The position numbers were made by a program, and so were the translations under genes. Under the pieces are notes generated by a model that worked only from the letters and a program-made list of their open reading frames with translations, had not been told where the DNA came from and made no database searches. 64,000 nucleotides of DNA from Streptomyces abikoensis (GTDB lineage Bacteria; Actinomycetota; Actinomycetes; Streptomycetales; Streptomycetaceae), in assembly GCF_014648775.1 (NCBI RefSeq), contig NZ_BMRT01000008.1, positions 1-64,000 of the forward strand, written 5' to 3'. Numbering within the stretch: the first letter of the stretch is position 1; every line of letters begins with the position of its first letter. Positions 24,214-33,483 of this stretch are shown here, one piece after another.

Positions 24214-25740
24214 GTGGCGCATGAGATCGATCCGTCATTCCTCGCGCTGCCGCTGCGCCCCCTCGCCGACGCGGCCCTCGCGCGGGCGCGGGCCCTGGGA
24301 GCCGAGCACGCGGACTTCCGCTTCGAGCGGGTGCGCAGCGCCTCGTGGCGGCTGCGGGACGCCCGGCCCGCGGGTTCCTCGGACGCCACCGATCTGGGGT
24401 ACGCGGTACGGGTGGTGCACGGCGGGACGTGGGGTTTCGCCTCCGGTGTGGAGCTGACGATGGACGCCGCGGCGCGGGTGGCCTCGCAGGCGGTGGCGAT
24501 GGCGAAGCTGTCCGCGAAGGTGATCGCGGCGGCGGGGTCGGACGAGAGGGTCGAGCTCGCCGACGAGCCGGTGCACGCGGAGCGGACGTGGGTGTCGTCC
24601 TATGAGATCGACCCCTTCGACGTGCCGGACGCCGAGAAGACCGGGCTGCTCGCCGAGTGGAGCGAGCGGCTGCTGGCGGCGGAGGGCGTGGCCCACGCGG
24701 ACGCGTCGCTGGTGACCGTCCACGAGAACAAGTTCTACGCGGACACCGCCGGCACCACGACCACCCAGCAGCGGGTGCGGCTCCACCCCCAGCTGACCGC
24801 GGTGGCCGTGGACCCCGGGACCGGCGGCTTCGACTCCATGCGCACCCTGGCCCCGCCCGCCGGGCGCGGCTGGGAGTACCTGACGGGCGCCGGCGGCTGG
24901 GACTGGGACGCCGAGCTCGAGGAGATCCCCGCGCTGCTGGCCGAGAAGATGCGCGCGCCGAGCGTCACGGCGGGGACGTACGACCTGGTGGTCGACCCGA
25001 GCAACCTGTGGCTGACCATCCACGAGTCCATCGGCCACGCCACCGAGCTGGACCGCGCGCTGGGCTACGAGGCCGCGTACGCGGGCACGTCCTTCGCCAC
25101 GCCCGATCTGCTGGGCACCCTGAAGTACGGTTCCGAGATCATGAACGTGACCGGGGACCGGACCGCCGAGCACGGCCTGGCCACCATCGGCTACGACGAC
25201 GAGGGCGTGGCCGCCCAGTCCTGGGACCTGGTCAAGGACGGCGTCCTCACCGGCTACCAGACCGACCGCCGTATCGCCCGCCTCACCGGCCTCGCCCGCT
25301 CCAACGGCTGCGCGTACGCGGACTCGCCCTCGCACGTGCCCGTGCAGCGGATGGCGAACGTCTCGCTGCGCCCGGCGGCGGACGGGCCGTCGACGGAGGA
25401 GCTCATCTCCGGGGTGGAGCGCGGCATCTATGTGGTGGGCGACCGGTCGTGGTCCATCGATATGCAGAGGTACAACTTCCAATTCACGGGTCAGCGCTTC
25501 TTCAGGATCGAGAACGGCCGACTGGCCGGCCAGCTGAAGGACGTCGCCTATCAGGCGACCACCACCGACTTCTGGGGATCCATGGAGGCGGTCGGCGGCC
25601 CGGACACGTATGTCCTGGGCGGGGCGTTCAACTGCGGCAAGGCGCAGCCGGGGCAGGTCGCCGCGGTCTCGCACGGCTGCCCGTCGGCCCTGTTCCGGGG
25701 CGTGAACATTCTGAACACGACGCAGGAGGCCGGTCGATGA
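24214..25740 (+). CDS. tldD: TldD metalloprotease subunit
   Basis: This 508-residue protein is the catalytic half of the TldD/TldE protease, which degrades unfolded peptides and matures some RiPP antibiotics such as microcin B17. The zinc motif HESIGHATELDR (H270, E271, H275) and the family signature DIGYDDEG-like TIGYDDEGVAAQSWDL are present, with the conserved C-terminal GCPSALFRGVNI. Start is GTG at 24214 with AAGGAG eight bases upstream. It overlaps tldE by four bases. The TnpB element ends about 45 bases before the start, so the native promoter may have been displaced. Confidence 0.95.
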   Translation: MAHEIDPSFLALPLRPLADAALARARALGAEHADFRFERVRSASWRLRDARPAGSSDATDLGYAVRVVHGGTWGFASGVELTMDAAARVASQAVAMAKLSAKVIAAAGSDERVELADEPVHAERTWVSSYEIDPFDVPDAEKTGLLAEWSERLLAAEGVAHADASLVTVHENKFYADTAGTTTTQQRVRLHPQLTAVAVDPGTGGFDSMRTLAPPAGRGWEYLTGAGGWDWDAELEEIPALLAEKMRAPSVTAGTYDLVVDPSNLWLTIHESIGHATELDRALGYEAAYAGTSFATPDLLGTLKYGSEIMNVTGDRTAEHGLATIGYDDEGVAAQSWDLVKDGVLTGYQTDRRIARLTGLARSNGCAYADSPSHVPVQRMANVSLRPAADGPSTEELISGVERGIYVVGDRSWSIDMQRYNFQFTGQRFFRIENGRLAGQLKDVAYQATTTDFWGSMEAVGGPDTYVLGGAFNCGKAQPGQVAAVSHGCPSALFRGVNILNTTQEAGR

Positions 25741-27140
25741 GTCCTCGCCAGCACAAGCCCCACGAGCTCGTCGAGCGCGCGCTGGAGCTCTCGCGCGCCG
25801 ACGGGTGCGTCGTCATCGCCGAGGAGCGGTCGACCGCCAATCTGCGCTGGGCCGGGAACGCCCTGACGACCAACGGGGTCACCCGTGGCCGGGACGTCAC
25901 GGTCATCGCGACCGTCGACGGTGCCCGGGGCACCGCGTCGGGGGTCGTCTCGCGGTCGGCGGTCACCGCCGCCGAGCTGGAGCCGCTGGTGCGGGCGGCG
26001 GAGGCGGCGGCGCGGGAGGCCGGGCCGGCCGAGGACGCGCAGCCGCTGGTGACGGGCGTGCCGGAGGCGCCGGAGTTCACCGGGGCCCCCGCGGAGACCT
26101 CGTCCGCCGTCTTCGACGGCTTCGCGCCCGCCCTCGGGGAGGCCTTCGCGCGGGCCCGGGCGGAGGGGCGGCAGCTGTACGGGTTCGCCCACCACGAGGT
26201 CGTCTCCAGCTATCTGGGCACGTCCACCGGGCTGCGGCTGCGCCACGACCAGCCCACCGGCACGCTGGAGCTCAACGCCAAGTCCCCGGACCGGATCCGT
26301 TCGGCGTGGGCGGGGCGGGCCACGCGTGACTTCACGGACGTCGATCCGCGTGCGCTGGACGCCGAACTGGCCGAGCGGCTGGCGTGGGCGGGCCGGAAGG
26401 TCGAGCTGCCCGCCGGGCGGTACGAGACGCTGCTGCCGCCCTCCGCGGTGGCCGATCTGCTGGTCTACCAGCAGTGGTCGGCGGCGGCCCGGGACGCGGC
26501 CGAGGGCCGCACGGTCTTCTCCAGGGCCGGTGGCGGCACCCGGATCGGCGAGAAGCTGTCGGGGCTGCCGCTGACGCTGCGCAGCGACCCGTACGCGCCG
26601 GGGCTGGAGTGCGCCCCGTTCGTGCTGACGGGCAGCTCCGGCGACGACGCGTCGGTCTTCGACAACGGCCTGCCGATCGCCGCGACCGACTGGATCCGCG
26701 ACGGCGTGCTGGAGCACCTGCTCACCACGCGGCACAGCGCGGAGCTGACGGGCCTGCCCGTCACCCCGTACACCGACAACCTGATCCTGGACGCGGGCGG
26801 CACCCGGTCGCTGGCGGAGATGGTCGCCGCGAGCGGCCACGACGGTCCCGCCCTGCTGCTGACGTGCCTGTGGTACATCCGCGAGGTGGACCCGGCGTCG
26901 CTGCTGCTCACGGGCCTGACCCGGGACGGGGTGTATCTGGTGGAGAAGGGCGAGGTCGTCGGGGAGGTCAACAACTTCCGGTTCAACGAGTCCCCGGTGG
27001 GGCTGCTGTCCCGGGCGACCGAGGCGGGGCGCACCGAGCCGACGCTGCCGCGCGAGTGGGGCGACTACTTCACCCGGGCGGCGATGCCGGCGCTGCGGAT
27101 TCCGGACTTCAACATGAGTTCGGTCAGCCGGGGCGTCTGA
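25737..27140 (+). CDS. tldE: TldE/PmbA subunit of the TldD/TldE protease
   Basis: This 467-residue protein is the non-catalytic partner of TldD and shares its fold without the zinc motif. Conserved stretches include RGRDVTVIATVDGARGTASG, GYGFAHHEVVSSYLGTSTG-like LYGFAHHEVVSSYLG, and LLTCLWYIREVDPASLLLTG near the C-terminus, ending NFRFNESPVGLL. The ATG overlaps the tldD stop (ATGA), so the subunits are translationally coupled. In Streptomyces the cellular substrates are unknown. Confidence 0.94.
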   Translation: MSPRQHKPHELVERALELSRADGCVVIAEERSTANLRWAGNALTTNGVTRGRDVTVIATVDGARGTASGVVSRSAVTAAELEPLVRAAEAAAREAGPAEDAQPLVTGVPEAPEFTGAPAETSSAVFDGFAPALGEAFARARAEGRQLYGFAHHEVVSSYLGTSTGLRLRHDQPTGTLELNAKSPDRIRSAWAGRATRDFTDVDPRALDAELAERLAWAGRKVELPAGRYETLLPPSAVADLLVYQQWSAAARDAAEGRTVFSRAGGGTRIGEKLSGLPLTLRSDPYAPGLECAPFVLTGSSGDDASVFDNGLPIAATDWIRDGVLEHLLTTRHSAELTGLPVTPYTDNLILDAGGTRSLAEMVAASGHDGPALLLTCLWYIREVDPASLLLTGLTRDGVYLVEKGEVVGEVNNFRFNESPVGLLSRATEAGRTEPTLPREWGDYFTRAAMPALRIPDFNMSSVSRGV

Positions 27141-27205
27141 CCGGCGGCCGTAGCAAATAGACTCGTCCTGTCCTTTGTCCGACAACCCACTACAGGAACG
27201 CCACG

Positions 27206-28606
27206 ATGACACGCCTCGGCGACTCCGTCGCGCGCGCCAGCGCTCTGCTGGCGCAGGACCTCTCCACCGACTCGGCCGTGGAGCAGCTGCTCACGGAGAC
27301 GAAGGCGCGGCGCTATCTGGACCTGTCGGACCTCTCGCCCAAGGACCAGGCGGAGCTGATCGCCTCGCGTACGGTCGAGGTGCTGCCGGGCGTGGCCAAG
27401 CTGGCCGAGCGCATCGAGGCGCGGCGGGCCGAGGGCAAGGGCCTCCACATCAAGCTGGGCATCGACCCGACGGCCACGGACGTCCACCTGGGCCACGCCG
27501 TGCCGCTGATCATCCTCAGCCGGTTCCAGCGGCTGGGCCACGACGTCACGCTGATCATCGGTGACTTCACGGCCAAGATCGGCGACCCGACGGGCCGTAC
27601 GGCCGAGCGCCCGCCGCTGACCGACGAGGACATCGCGCACAACCTGGCGAGCTACCGGGAGCAGGTCCGCCCGTTCTTCGACTTCGACCGGGTCAGCTTC
27701 CGGCAGAACAGCGAGTGGCTGGCGCCGTACACCTTCCCGGAGCTGCTGGGCCTGCTGGCGCAGGTGCCGGTCTCGCAGCTGCTCCAGCGCGAGGACTTCC
27801 GCAACCGGCTCGCGGCGGGCTCCGGCCTGACCATGACGGAGATGCTGTACCCGATCGCGCAGGGCCTGGACTCGGTGGCGCTGAACTGCGACGTCGAGCT
27901 CGGCGGCGCCGACCAGCTGCTCAACCTCCAGATGGGCCGGAAGCTGATGGAGGTGCACGGCCAGAAGCCGCAGCTGGTCGTCACCATGCCGCTGATCGAG
28001 GGCACGGACGGCACCGGCGCGAAGATGTCCAAGTCCAAGGGCAACTACGTGGGGCTGTCGGCGTCCGCCGACGACGTCTTCGGCAAGATCATGTCGGTGC
28101 CGGACCGGCTGATGGAGCCGTACCTCAAGGCGTGGACGGAGTGGACGGACGCGGAGATCGCGCAGGTCCTCTCCCGCGTCGAGGAGAAGTCGCTGCACCC
28201 GATGGACCTGAAGAAGATCCTCGCGGGTGAGGTCGTGGCCGCGCTGTACGGCATGGAGGCGGCGATGGCGGCCCGCGCGGGCTTCGTCGCGCAGTTCTCC
28301 AAGAAGAACTTCACCGACGTGGAGACGCCGGTGGTGGAGCTGGCCGAGCACGGCGAGGAGCCGGCCACGGCCGTGCTCAGCAAGGTGCTGGGCTTCCAGC
28401 CGAGCGCCTCGGCCGCCCGCCGGGTGGCCAAGCAGAACGGTCTGCGGCTGGTCTTCGAGACCGCCGAGGGCCAGGAGGCCGTGGTGCTGCCCGAGGCCGA
28501 GGCCATCCGGCCGCTGGGCGAGGTGGCCCGTGAGCTGCTGGCCGGCCGGGAGGCGACCGTCTACCTGAAGGCCGGCCGGAAGATCGCCGAGCTGCGCGGT
28601 CTGTAA
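27206..28606 (+). CDS. tyrS: Tyrosyl-tRNA synthetase
   Basis: This 466-residue class I synthetase charges tRNA-Tyr. The ATP motif appears as DPTATDVHLGHA (HLGH in place of HIGH), KMSKS is intact (GAKMSKSKGNY), and LYPIAQGLDSVALNCDVELGGADQ is typical of the TyrZ-like bacterial branch. The C-terminal S4-like RNA-binding part (SAARRVAKQNGLRLV) is present. The ATG at 27206 has AGGA nine bases upstream, and a TAGACT -10 lies near 27157. No T-box leader is seen, as expected for actinobacteria with short leaders. Confidence 0.96.
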   Translation: MTRLGDSVARASALLAQDLSTDSAVEQLLTETKARRYLDLSDLSPKDQAELIASRTVEVLPGVAKLAERIEARRAEGKGLHIKLGIDPTATDVHLGHAVPLIILSRFQRLGHDVTLIIGDFTAKIGDPTGRTAERPPLTDEDIAHNLASYREQVRPFFDFDRVSFRQNSEWLAPYTFPELLGLLAQVPVSQLLQREDFRNRLAAGSGLTMTEMLYPIAQGLDSVALNCDVELGGADQLLNLQMGRKLMEVHGQKPQLVVTMPLIEGTDGTGAKMSKSKGNYVGLSASADDVFGKIMSVPDRLMEPYLKAWTEWTDAEIAQVLSRVEEKSLHPMDLKKILAGEVVAALYGMEAAMAARAGFVAQFSKKNFTDVETPVVELAEHGEEPATAVLSKVLGFQPSASAARRVAKQNGLRLVFETAEGQEAVVLPEAEAIRPLGEVARELLAGREATVYLKAGRKIAELRGL

Positions 28607-28641
28607 GCGGCCCTGTCGGTAGGCGGCCCTGAGCGAGACGG

Positions 28642-28673
28642 GTGGCCGGTGCGCGGTTCCGCGCACCGGCCAC
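28642..28673 (+). terminator. Terminator after tyrS
   Basis: A 15-bp perfect stem with a tight loop (28642-28656 with 28659-28673) lies between the convergent tyrS and GlsB-type genes and probably serves both. Confidence 0.85.
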
Positions 28674-28700
28674 TCTCGTTCTCCCGGCTTCCGGGTCCGT

Positions 28701-28982
28701 TCAGCTGACCCTGCCGCGCCTGTCCCCCCGGACGCCGACCCACAGCCGGTCGCCGATCGCGACGAAGATCACCGCTCCCAGCAGCTGGAGCAGGTGCCGG
28801 ATCCAGTCGATGCCGCTGGTGTGGCGGACGCCCAGCACGCCCGCCAGCCAGTTGCCCAGGAGGGCCCCGGCCAGGCCGAGAAGGATCGTGAGCCAGAGGG
28901 GGATCTGCTGTTTTCCGGGGATGATCGCCTTGGCGATCAGGCCCAGGACGAGTCCGACGACGATTGCCCACAACCAGTTCAT
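28701..28982 (-). CDS. GlsB/YeaQ/YmgE-family small membrane protein
   Basis: This 93-residue protein has three membrane helices: LWAIVVGLVLGLIAKAI, LTILLGLAGALLGNWLAGVLG and LLQLLGAVIFVAIGDRL. The GLIAKAIIPGKQ and LAGALLGNWLAG motifs mark the GlsB (transglycosylase-associated protein) family, often stress-induced and of unclear function. The ATG at 28982 has GGAGG five bases upstream. Confidence 0.9.
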   Translation of the reverse strand: MNWLWAIVVGLVLGLIAKAIIPGKQQIPLWLTILLGLAGALLGNWLAGVLGVRHTSGIDWIRHLLQLLGAVIFVAIGDRLWVGVRGDRRGRVS

Positions 28983-29202
28983 CTCGCCTCCTCGTGCGGA
29001 GCGACATGGGTGCTCCGCCATTCTGGGGCCGTCCCTCCTACGGCGCACGTCGGATCCGCCCGTACGCCGTATGCGCACTTCGGGCGCCCATCGGTGAGCC
29101 GTCCTGCGACCGACCCGGTCTCGTCCGCCGGAAGGCCGCGGCGTAACGTTGTGTACGTACGGGACCGAGCGAGTCGGTGCGGCAGTCGGGTGGTGGAACG
29201 TG

Positions 29203-29586
29203 ATGCGGAAGCTGGGCGGGTCGGAGGTCTTCCGGATCACCGGGGCCCGCCAGGGCCTCGCGGAGGACGTGCGCGGGCGGCAGCGCCGGTACGTGGTCTC
29301 GATGGGCATCCGGACGCTCTCGGTGGTGCTCACCGTGATCCTGTGGAACATCGAGCGTTACGTGGCGATGGGCACGCTGGTCCTGGGCGCGCTGCTGCCG
29401 TATGTGGCCGTCGTCATCGCCAACGCGGGCCGGGAGAACGCCCCTTCGCTGCCCGGTACGTTCATACCGGCGCCGACGCGCCCGATGCTGGGCGGGGCCC
29501 CGGAGCGGCCCTCGGGCGCGCCCGCGGAACCCGTCGCGGAAGCGGGCGGGCCGGGCCAGCCCGATCAGGGGCGCGACAACGGCTGA
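29203..29586 (+). CDS. DUF3099 membrane protein
   Basis: This 127-residue protein matches DUF3099: MRKLGGSEVFRITGARQGLA, then two membrane helices (SMGIRTLSVVLTVILWNI and VAMGTLVLGALLPYVAVVIA), NAGRENAPSLPGTF and a Pro-rich cytoplasmic tail. Function is unknown; it is widespread in Streptomyces. I used ATG 29203; an adjacent GTG one codon earlier is equally possible, and a longer TTG form is less likely. Confidence 0.85.
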   Translation: MRKLGGSEVFRITGARQGLAEDVRGRQRRYVVSMGIRTLSVVLTVILWNIERYVAMGTLVLGALLPYVAVVIANAGRENAPSLPGTFIPAPTRPMLGGAPERPSGAPAEPVAEAGGPGQPDQGRDNG

Positions 29587-29729
29587 CCCTCCGGTTCCGG
29601 GCGACGGCCGGCCGGGCGGTGCGACAAGCTCAAGAAAACCTCAGATCAATCATGTGGATCGGTGCCCCGTTCCGGGCCCCCCGTGACATACTTCGTAGGC
29701 GCTCCGCATCCCCCGTCGGAGCGACAGAC

Positions 29730-29767
29730 CGACGCCGGGCGGCTCCCCCCGTGGCTGCCCGGCGTCG
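29730..29767 (+). terminator. Stem-loop between DUF3099 and the 82-residue protein gene
   Basis: An 11-bp stem (29730-29740 with 29757-29767, 16-base loop) lies 28 bases before the next start codon. It may end the DUF3099 message; the next gene has its own leaderless promoter further on. Confidence 0.55.
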
Positions 29768-29794
29768 CCGTGTCCGGCCACGTAGAGTCGAGGG

Positions 29795-30043
29795 GTGAAC
29801 TCCCCGAATTCCTCCCCGAACTCCCCCGAGAGCGCCGTGATCTGCTCCGCCAAGGGCTGTCGCGCCGACGCCGTCTGGGTACTGGCGTGGAACAACCCCA
29901 AGCTCCACACCCCCGAGCGCCGCAAGACCTGGCTGGCCTGTGACGAACACCGCGAGCACCTGTCCAACTTCCTCTCCCTGCGCGGGTTCCTGAAGGACGT
30001 GGTGACGCTGGCGGAGTGGGAGGCGTCGGCCGCCGAGCGCTGA
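29795..30043 (+). CDS. Small conserved protein with a possible zinc site
   Basis: This 82-residue protein is conserved in actinobacteria, as far as I recall, but has no known function. Cys residues in ICSAKGCRADAVWVLAWNN and the later LACDEHREHLSNFL give a C-x4-C...C-x2-H pattern that could bind zinc. It is soluble. Start is GTG at 29795, seven bases after a TAGAGT -10 box, so the message is probably leaderless. It converges on moaA with a 15-base gap. Confidence 0.82.
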   Translation: MNSPNSSPNSPESAVICSAKGCRADAVWVLAWNNPKLHTPERRKTWLACDEHREHLSNFLSLRGFLKDVVTLAEWEASAAER

Positions 30044-30058
30044 CCTCAGCCGCTTGCC

Positions 30059-31048
30059 TCAGCCGCCGATCGCCGACATCGGGCGCACGGGCTGGAGGAA
30101 CGACGGGTCGTCGATGCCCGAGCCCGCCTTCTTGCCCCACATGGCCGTCCGCCACAGCCCGGCGAGCTCCTCGTCCGTGGCGCCCGAGCGCAGCGCCCCG
30201 CGCAGGTCCGACTCCTCGGTGGCGAACAGGCAGGTGCGCACCTGTCCGTCGGCGGTCAGCCGGGTGCGGTCGCAGGCGGCGCAGAACGGCCGGGTCACCG
30301 AGGCGATGACGCCGACGCGGGCGGGGCCGCCGTCGACGGTCCAGCGCTCGGCGGGGGCGGAGCCCCGGGCGTCCTCCCCTTCGGGGGTGAGGGTGAAGCG
30401 GGTGCGCAGGCTCGCCAGGATCTCCCCGGCGGTGATCATGCCGTCGCGCTTCCAGCCGTGCTGGGCGTCGAGCGGCATCTGCTCGATGAAGCGCAGTTCG
30501 TAGCCGTGCTCGATGGCCCAGGCCAGCAGGTCGGGGGCCTCGTCGTCGTTGTGGCCGGGCATCAGCACGGCGTTGACCTTGACGGGGGCCAGGCCGGCGG
30601 CGTGGGCGGCGGCCAGGCCGTCGAGGACGTCCTGGTGGCGCTTGCGGCGGGTCAGGGCGGTGAAGACCTCGGGGCGCAGGGTGTCGAGGGAGACGTTGAC
30701 CCGGTCCAGCCCGGCGGCCGCCAGGGCCGACGCGGTACGGGCCAGGCCGATGCCGTTGGTGGTCAGCGACAGCCGGGGGCGGGGCGCGAGGGCGGCGCAG
30801 CGTTCGACGATGGAGACGAGGCCGGGGCGCAGCAGGGGCTCGCCGCCGGTGAAGCGGACCTCGGTGACGCCGAGGGCGGTGACGGCCACGGAGACCAGGC
30901 GGACGATCTCGTCGTCGGTGAGCAGACCGGGCTTGGCGAGCCACTGCAGGCCCTCTTCGGGCATGCAGTAGACGCAGCGGAGGTTGCACCGGTCGGTCAG
31001 GGAGACCCGCAGGTCGGTGGCGGTACGGCCGTAGGTGTCTATGAGCAC
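30059..31048 (-). CDS. moaA: GTP 3',8-cyclase (molybdenum cofactor biosynthesis)
   Basis: This 329-residue radical-SAM enzyme carries out the first step of molybdopterin synthesis, converting GTP to 3',8-cyclo-GTP. The N-terminal cluster is C21/C25/C28 (DRCNLRCVYCMPEEG) and the C-terminal cluster lies in FCAACDRTRLTADGQVRTCLF; the GG C-terminus that MoaA needs is present (SAIGG). The start is GTG at 31048. No other moa gene is adjacent, so the rest of the pathway is elsewhere. Confidence 0.95.
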   Translation of the reverse strand: MLIDTYGRTATDLRVSLTDRCNLRCVYCMPEEGLQWLAKPGLLTDDEIVRLVSVAVTALGVTEVRFTGGEPLLRPGLVSIVERCAALAPRPRLSLTTNGIGLARTASALAAAGLDRVNVSLDTLRPEVFTALTRRKRHQDVLDGLAAAHAAGLAPVKVNAVLMPGHNDDEAPDLLAWAIEHGYELRFIEQMPLDAQHGWKRDGMITAGEILASLRTRFTLTPEGEDARGSAPAERWTVDGGPARVGVIASVTRPFCAACDRTRLTADGQVRTCLFATEESDLRGALRSGATDEELAGLWRTAMWGKKAGSGIDDPSFLQPVRPMSAIGG

Positions 31049-31169
31049 GGTGCGGCCCCTCCCGCCGGACTTGAACGTTCGTTCGCTGGTCGCAGGGTAC
31101 GCGATCGCGCGCGGGAGGGGCCGGGTCGTTGCCGCCCGAAGGGGCTGTCGCCTTCCGAAGGGGCCGGGG

Positions 31170-32819
31170 TCAGTGCGCCCCGTAGCCCGTCAGGGAGCGG
31201 ACCTCGAGTTCGGCGTACTTCTTCTCCTGGTCGGGAGCCGGCTTGGAGAGCAGGGAGCCCAGCCAGCCGAGGGCGAAGCCCAGGGGGATGGAGACCAGGC
31301 CGGGGTTGCCGAGCGGGAAGTAGTCGAAGCTCATGCCCGGGAAGAGCGCCTTGGGGTTGCCCGAGACGACCGGGGAGAGGATCACCAGGGTGACGGAGGA
31401 GATCAGTCCGCCGTAGATCGACCAGAGGGCGCCCTGGGTGGTGAAGCGCTTCCAGAACAGGCTGTAGAGGATCGTCGGCAGGTTCGCGGAGGCGGCGACG
31501 GCGAAGGCCAGGGCGACCAGGGCGGCGGCGTTGAGCCGGTGGGCGAAGATGCCCAGGGCGATGGAGACGGCGCCGATGACGACCGCGGCGAGCTTGGCGG
31601 TGAGGATCTCCTCCTTCTCGCTCGTGCGTCCCTTGCGGATGACGTTGGCCCACAGGTCGTGGGCGAAGGAGGCCGAGGAGGCCAGGGTCAGCCCGGCGAC
31701 GACGGCGAGGATCGTCGCGAAGGCGACCGCGGAGATCACGGCCAGCAGGATCGCCCCGCCGGTGGAGCCCGCTCCCCCGCCGACCTCCTGGGCGAGCAGC
31801 GGCGCCGCGGTGTTGCCGGACTCGTTCGAGGCGGTGATCGCCTTGGGGCCGACCAGGGCCGCGGCCCCGAAGCCCAGGGCGATGGTCATCAGGTAGAACG
31901 CGCCGATGATGCCGATGGCCCAGTTCACCGACTTACGGGCGGCCCGGGCGGTGGGCACGGTGTAGAAGCGGATGAGGATGTGCGGCAGTCCGGCGGTGCC
32001 GAGGACGAGCGCGAGGCCGAGCGAGACGAAGTTGAGCTTGGAGGTGCCGTCCTTGCCGTACTGGAGGCCGGGTTCGAGGAAGGCCCGGCCCTTGCCGCTG
32101 GCGTCGGCGGCGCGGCCGAGGAGCGTGGAGAGGTTCCAGTGGAACTTGTTGAGCACCAGGAGGGTGATCAGCAGGGTGCCCGCGATCAGCATGACCGCCT
32201 TGACGATCTGCACCCAGGTGGTGCCCTTCATCCCGCCGATGGTCACGTAGAGGACCATCACCAGGCCGACGAGGACGATGATCCAGCGCCGGGCCCCCTC
32301 GCCGGTGGCGCCCAGGAGCAGGGCCACCAGCGCGCCCGCGCCGACCATCTGGGCGAGCAGGTAGAAGATCGACACGACGATGGTGGACGTCCCGGCGGCG
32401 GTGCGCACGGGCCGCTGCTTGAGCCGGTGGGCGAGAACGTCGGCCATGGTGAAGCGGCCGGAGTTGCGCAGCGGCTCGGCGACGAGCAGCAGGGCGACCA
32501 GCCAGGCGACGAGGAAGCCGATGGAGTAGAGGAACCCGTCGTAGCCGTAGAGCGAGATGGCCCCGGCGATGCCCAGGAAGGAGGCGGCGGACATGTAGTC
32601 GCCGGAGATGGCCAGGCCGTTCTGGAAGCCGGTGAAGGAGCGGCCGCCGGCGTAGAAGTCGGTGGCGTCCCTGGTCTGCCGGCCCGCCCACACGGTGATG
32701 CCGAGGGTGGCGGCGACGAAGACCGAGAAGAGCGTGATGATCAGTGTGCGGTGCTCGCTCGCGCCGCCGGCCGCCAGCGGGTGGGCGGCGGCGGTCAGGA
32801 CGGTGGTGCGCGGCGTCAT
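31170..32819 (-). CDS. Sodium/solute symporter, acetate-permease (ActP) type
   Basis: This 549-residue membrane protein belongs to the sodium:solute symporter family with about 13 helices. The sodium-site motifs GLAISGDYMSAASFLGIAG and the later AVVAGLTLASSASFAHDL, plus LPHILIRFYTVPTARAARKS, mark the ActP/monocarboxylate branch. It overlaps the upstream DUF485 gene by four bases; a DUF485 protein precedes ActP in the E. coli acs-yjcH-actP operon as well. It probably imports acetate or another short monocarboxylate. Confidence 0.92.
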   Translation of the reverse strand: MTPRTTVLTAAAHPLAAGGASEHRTLIITLFSVFVAATLGITVWAGRQTRDATDFYAGGRSFTGFQNGLAISGDYMSAASFLGIAGAISLYGYDGFLYSIGFLVAWLVALLLVAEPLRNSGRFTMADVLAHRLKQRPVRTAAGTSTIVVSIFYLLAQMVGAGALVALLLGATGEGARRWIIVLVGLVMVLYVTIGGMKGTTWVQIVKAVMLIAGTLLITLLVLNKFHWNLSTLLGRAADASGKGRAFLEPGLQYGKDGTSKLNFVSLGLALVLGTAGLPHILIRFYTVPTARAARKSVNWAIGIIGAFYLMTIALGFGAAALVGPKAITASNESGNTAAPLLAQEVGGGAGSTGGAILLAVISAVAFATILAVVAGLTLASSASFAHDLWANVIRKGRTSEKEEILTAKLAAVVIGAVSIALGIFAHRLNAAALVALAFAVAASANLPTILYSLFWKRFTTQGALWSIYGGLISSVTLVILSPVVSGNPKALFPGMSFDYFPLGNPGLVSIPLGFALGWLGSLLSKPAPDQEKKYAELEVRSLTGYGAH

Positions 32820-33205
32820 TCGCCCGCCTCCAGACGGGCCTTGAGGGCCTCGACCTTGGGATCGATCTTCGCTTCCGCGTGGCGGGCGTACCACCAGGCG
32901 ATCAGGAAGGTGGTCAGGAACTGCGCCAGCCCGAACACGAGGGCGATGTTGATATTGCCGACGACGACGGTGTCCATGAACCCGCCGGCGTAGTTGGACA
33001 GCAGGACGTAGAGCAGGTACCAGCTGACGAAGGCGACGGTGAGCGGGAAGGCGAACGAGCGGTGCGCACTGCGCAGTTCGCCGAACTCGGCGCTCGACTG
33101 CACATCGAGGAAGTTGTCCGGCTGGGCGGGGATGGTGGGGCGAGCCGGCTCGACCGGCCCGTCGGGTGCGGTCGGTGGGATACCCACGGCCTCTTCTGAG
33201 TCCAC
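32816..33205 (-). CDS. DUF485 (YjcH-like) membrane protein
   Basis: This 129-residue protein has a polar N-terminus and two membrane helices (FPLTVAFVSWYLLYVLLSNY and NINIALVFGLAQFLTTFLIA) followed by a charged tail (EAKIDPKVEALKARLE), the DUF485 pattern. It is a partner of the acetate-type symporter, with which it shares a four-base overlap. The GTG at 33205 is chosen for AGGAGAGG just upstream; an ATG 19 codons earlier would add a Pro-rich stretch. A CRP-like palindrome lies 43-58 bases upstream. Confidence 0.9.
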   Translation of the reverse strand: MDSEEAVGIPPTAPDGPVEPARPTIPAQPDNFLDVQSSAEFGELRSAHRSFAFPLTVAFVSWYLLYVLLSNYAGGFMDTVVVGNINIALVFGLAQFLTTFLIAWWYARHAEAKIDPKVEALKARLEAGE

Positions 33206-33247
33206 GGCCTCTCCTGAACGAGTGGGTGCGGGGGCGCGAGCCGAGCC

Positions 33248-33263
33248 TGTGACTGGGATCACG
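33248..33263. promoter_or_regulatory. CRP-like palindrome upstream of the symporter operon
   Basis: The sequence TGTGA-CTGGGA-TCACG matches the CRP/FNR consensus TGTGA-N6-TCACA in nine of ten positions. It lies 43 bases upstream of the DUF485 start and 221 bases upstream of the divergent protease gene. Whether a Streptomyces Crp binds it is untested. Confidence 0.5.
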
Positions 33264-33483
33264 CATCGTAGAGCGACACCGCAGTATGCGACAGTCCCTG
33301 CCCTTCATACGGCCGACTGCCGTGGAAAGGCTTCGCGTTGACGCTCCCGGAGTCCTCGGCTCCACCGGCATTCTTGAGGAATTCATTGCCCGGGCCCGCT
33401 GATCGGCGCTAGCTTCACTCGTCACACCCCGCCCCCGCACACCCGTGCGCACGGGCGGTTTTCCGGATGATGTGGAGAACTCC

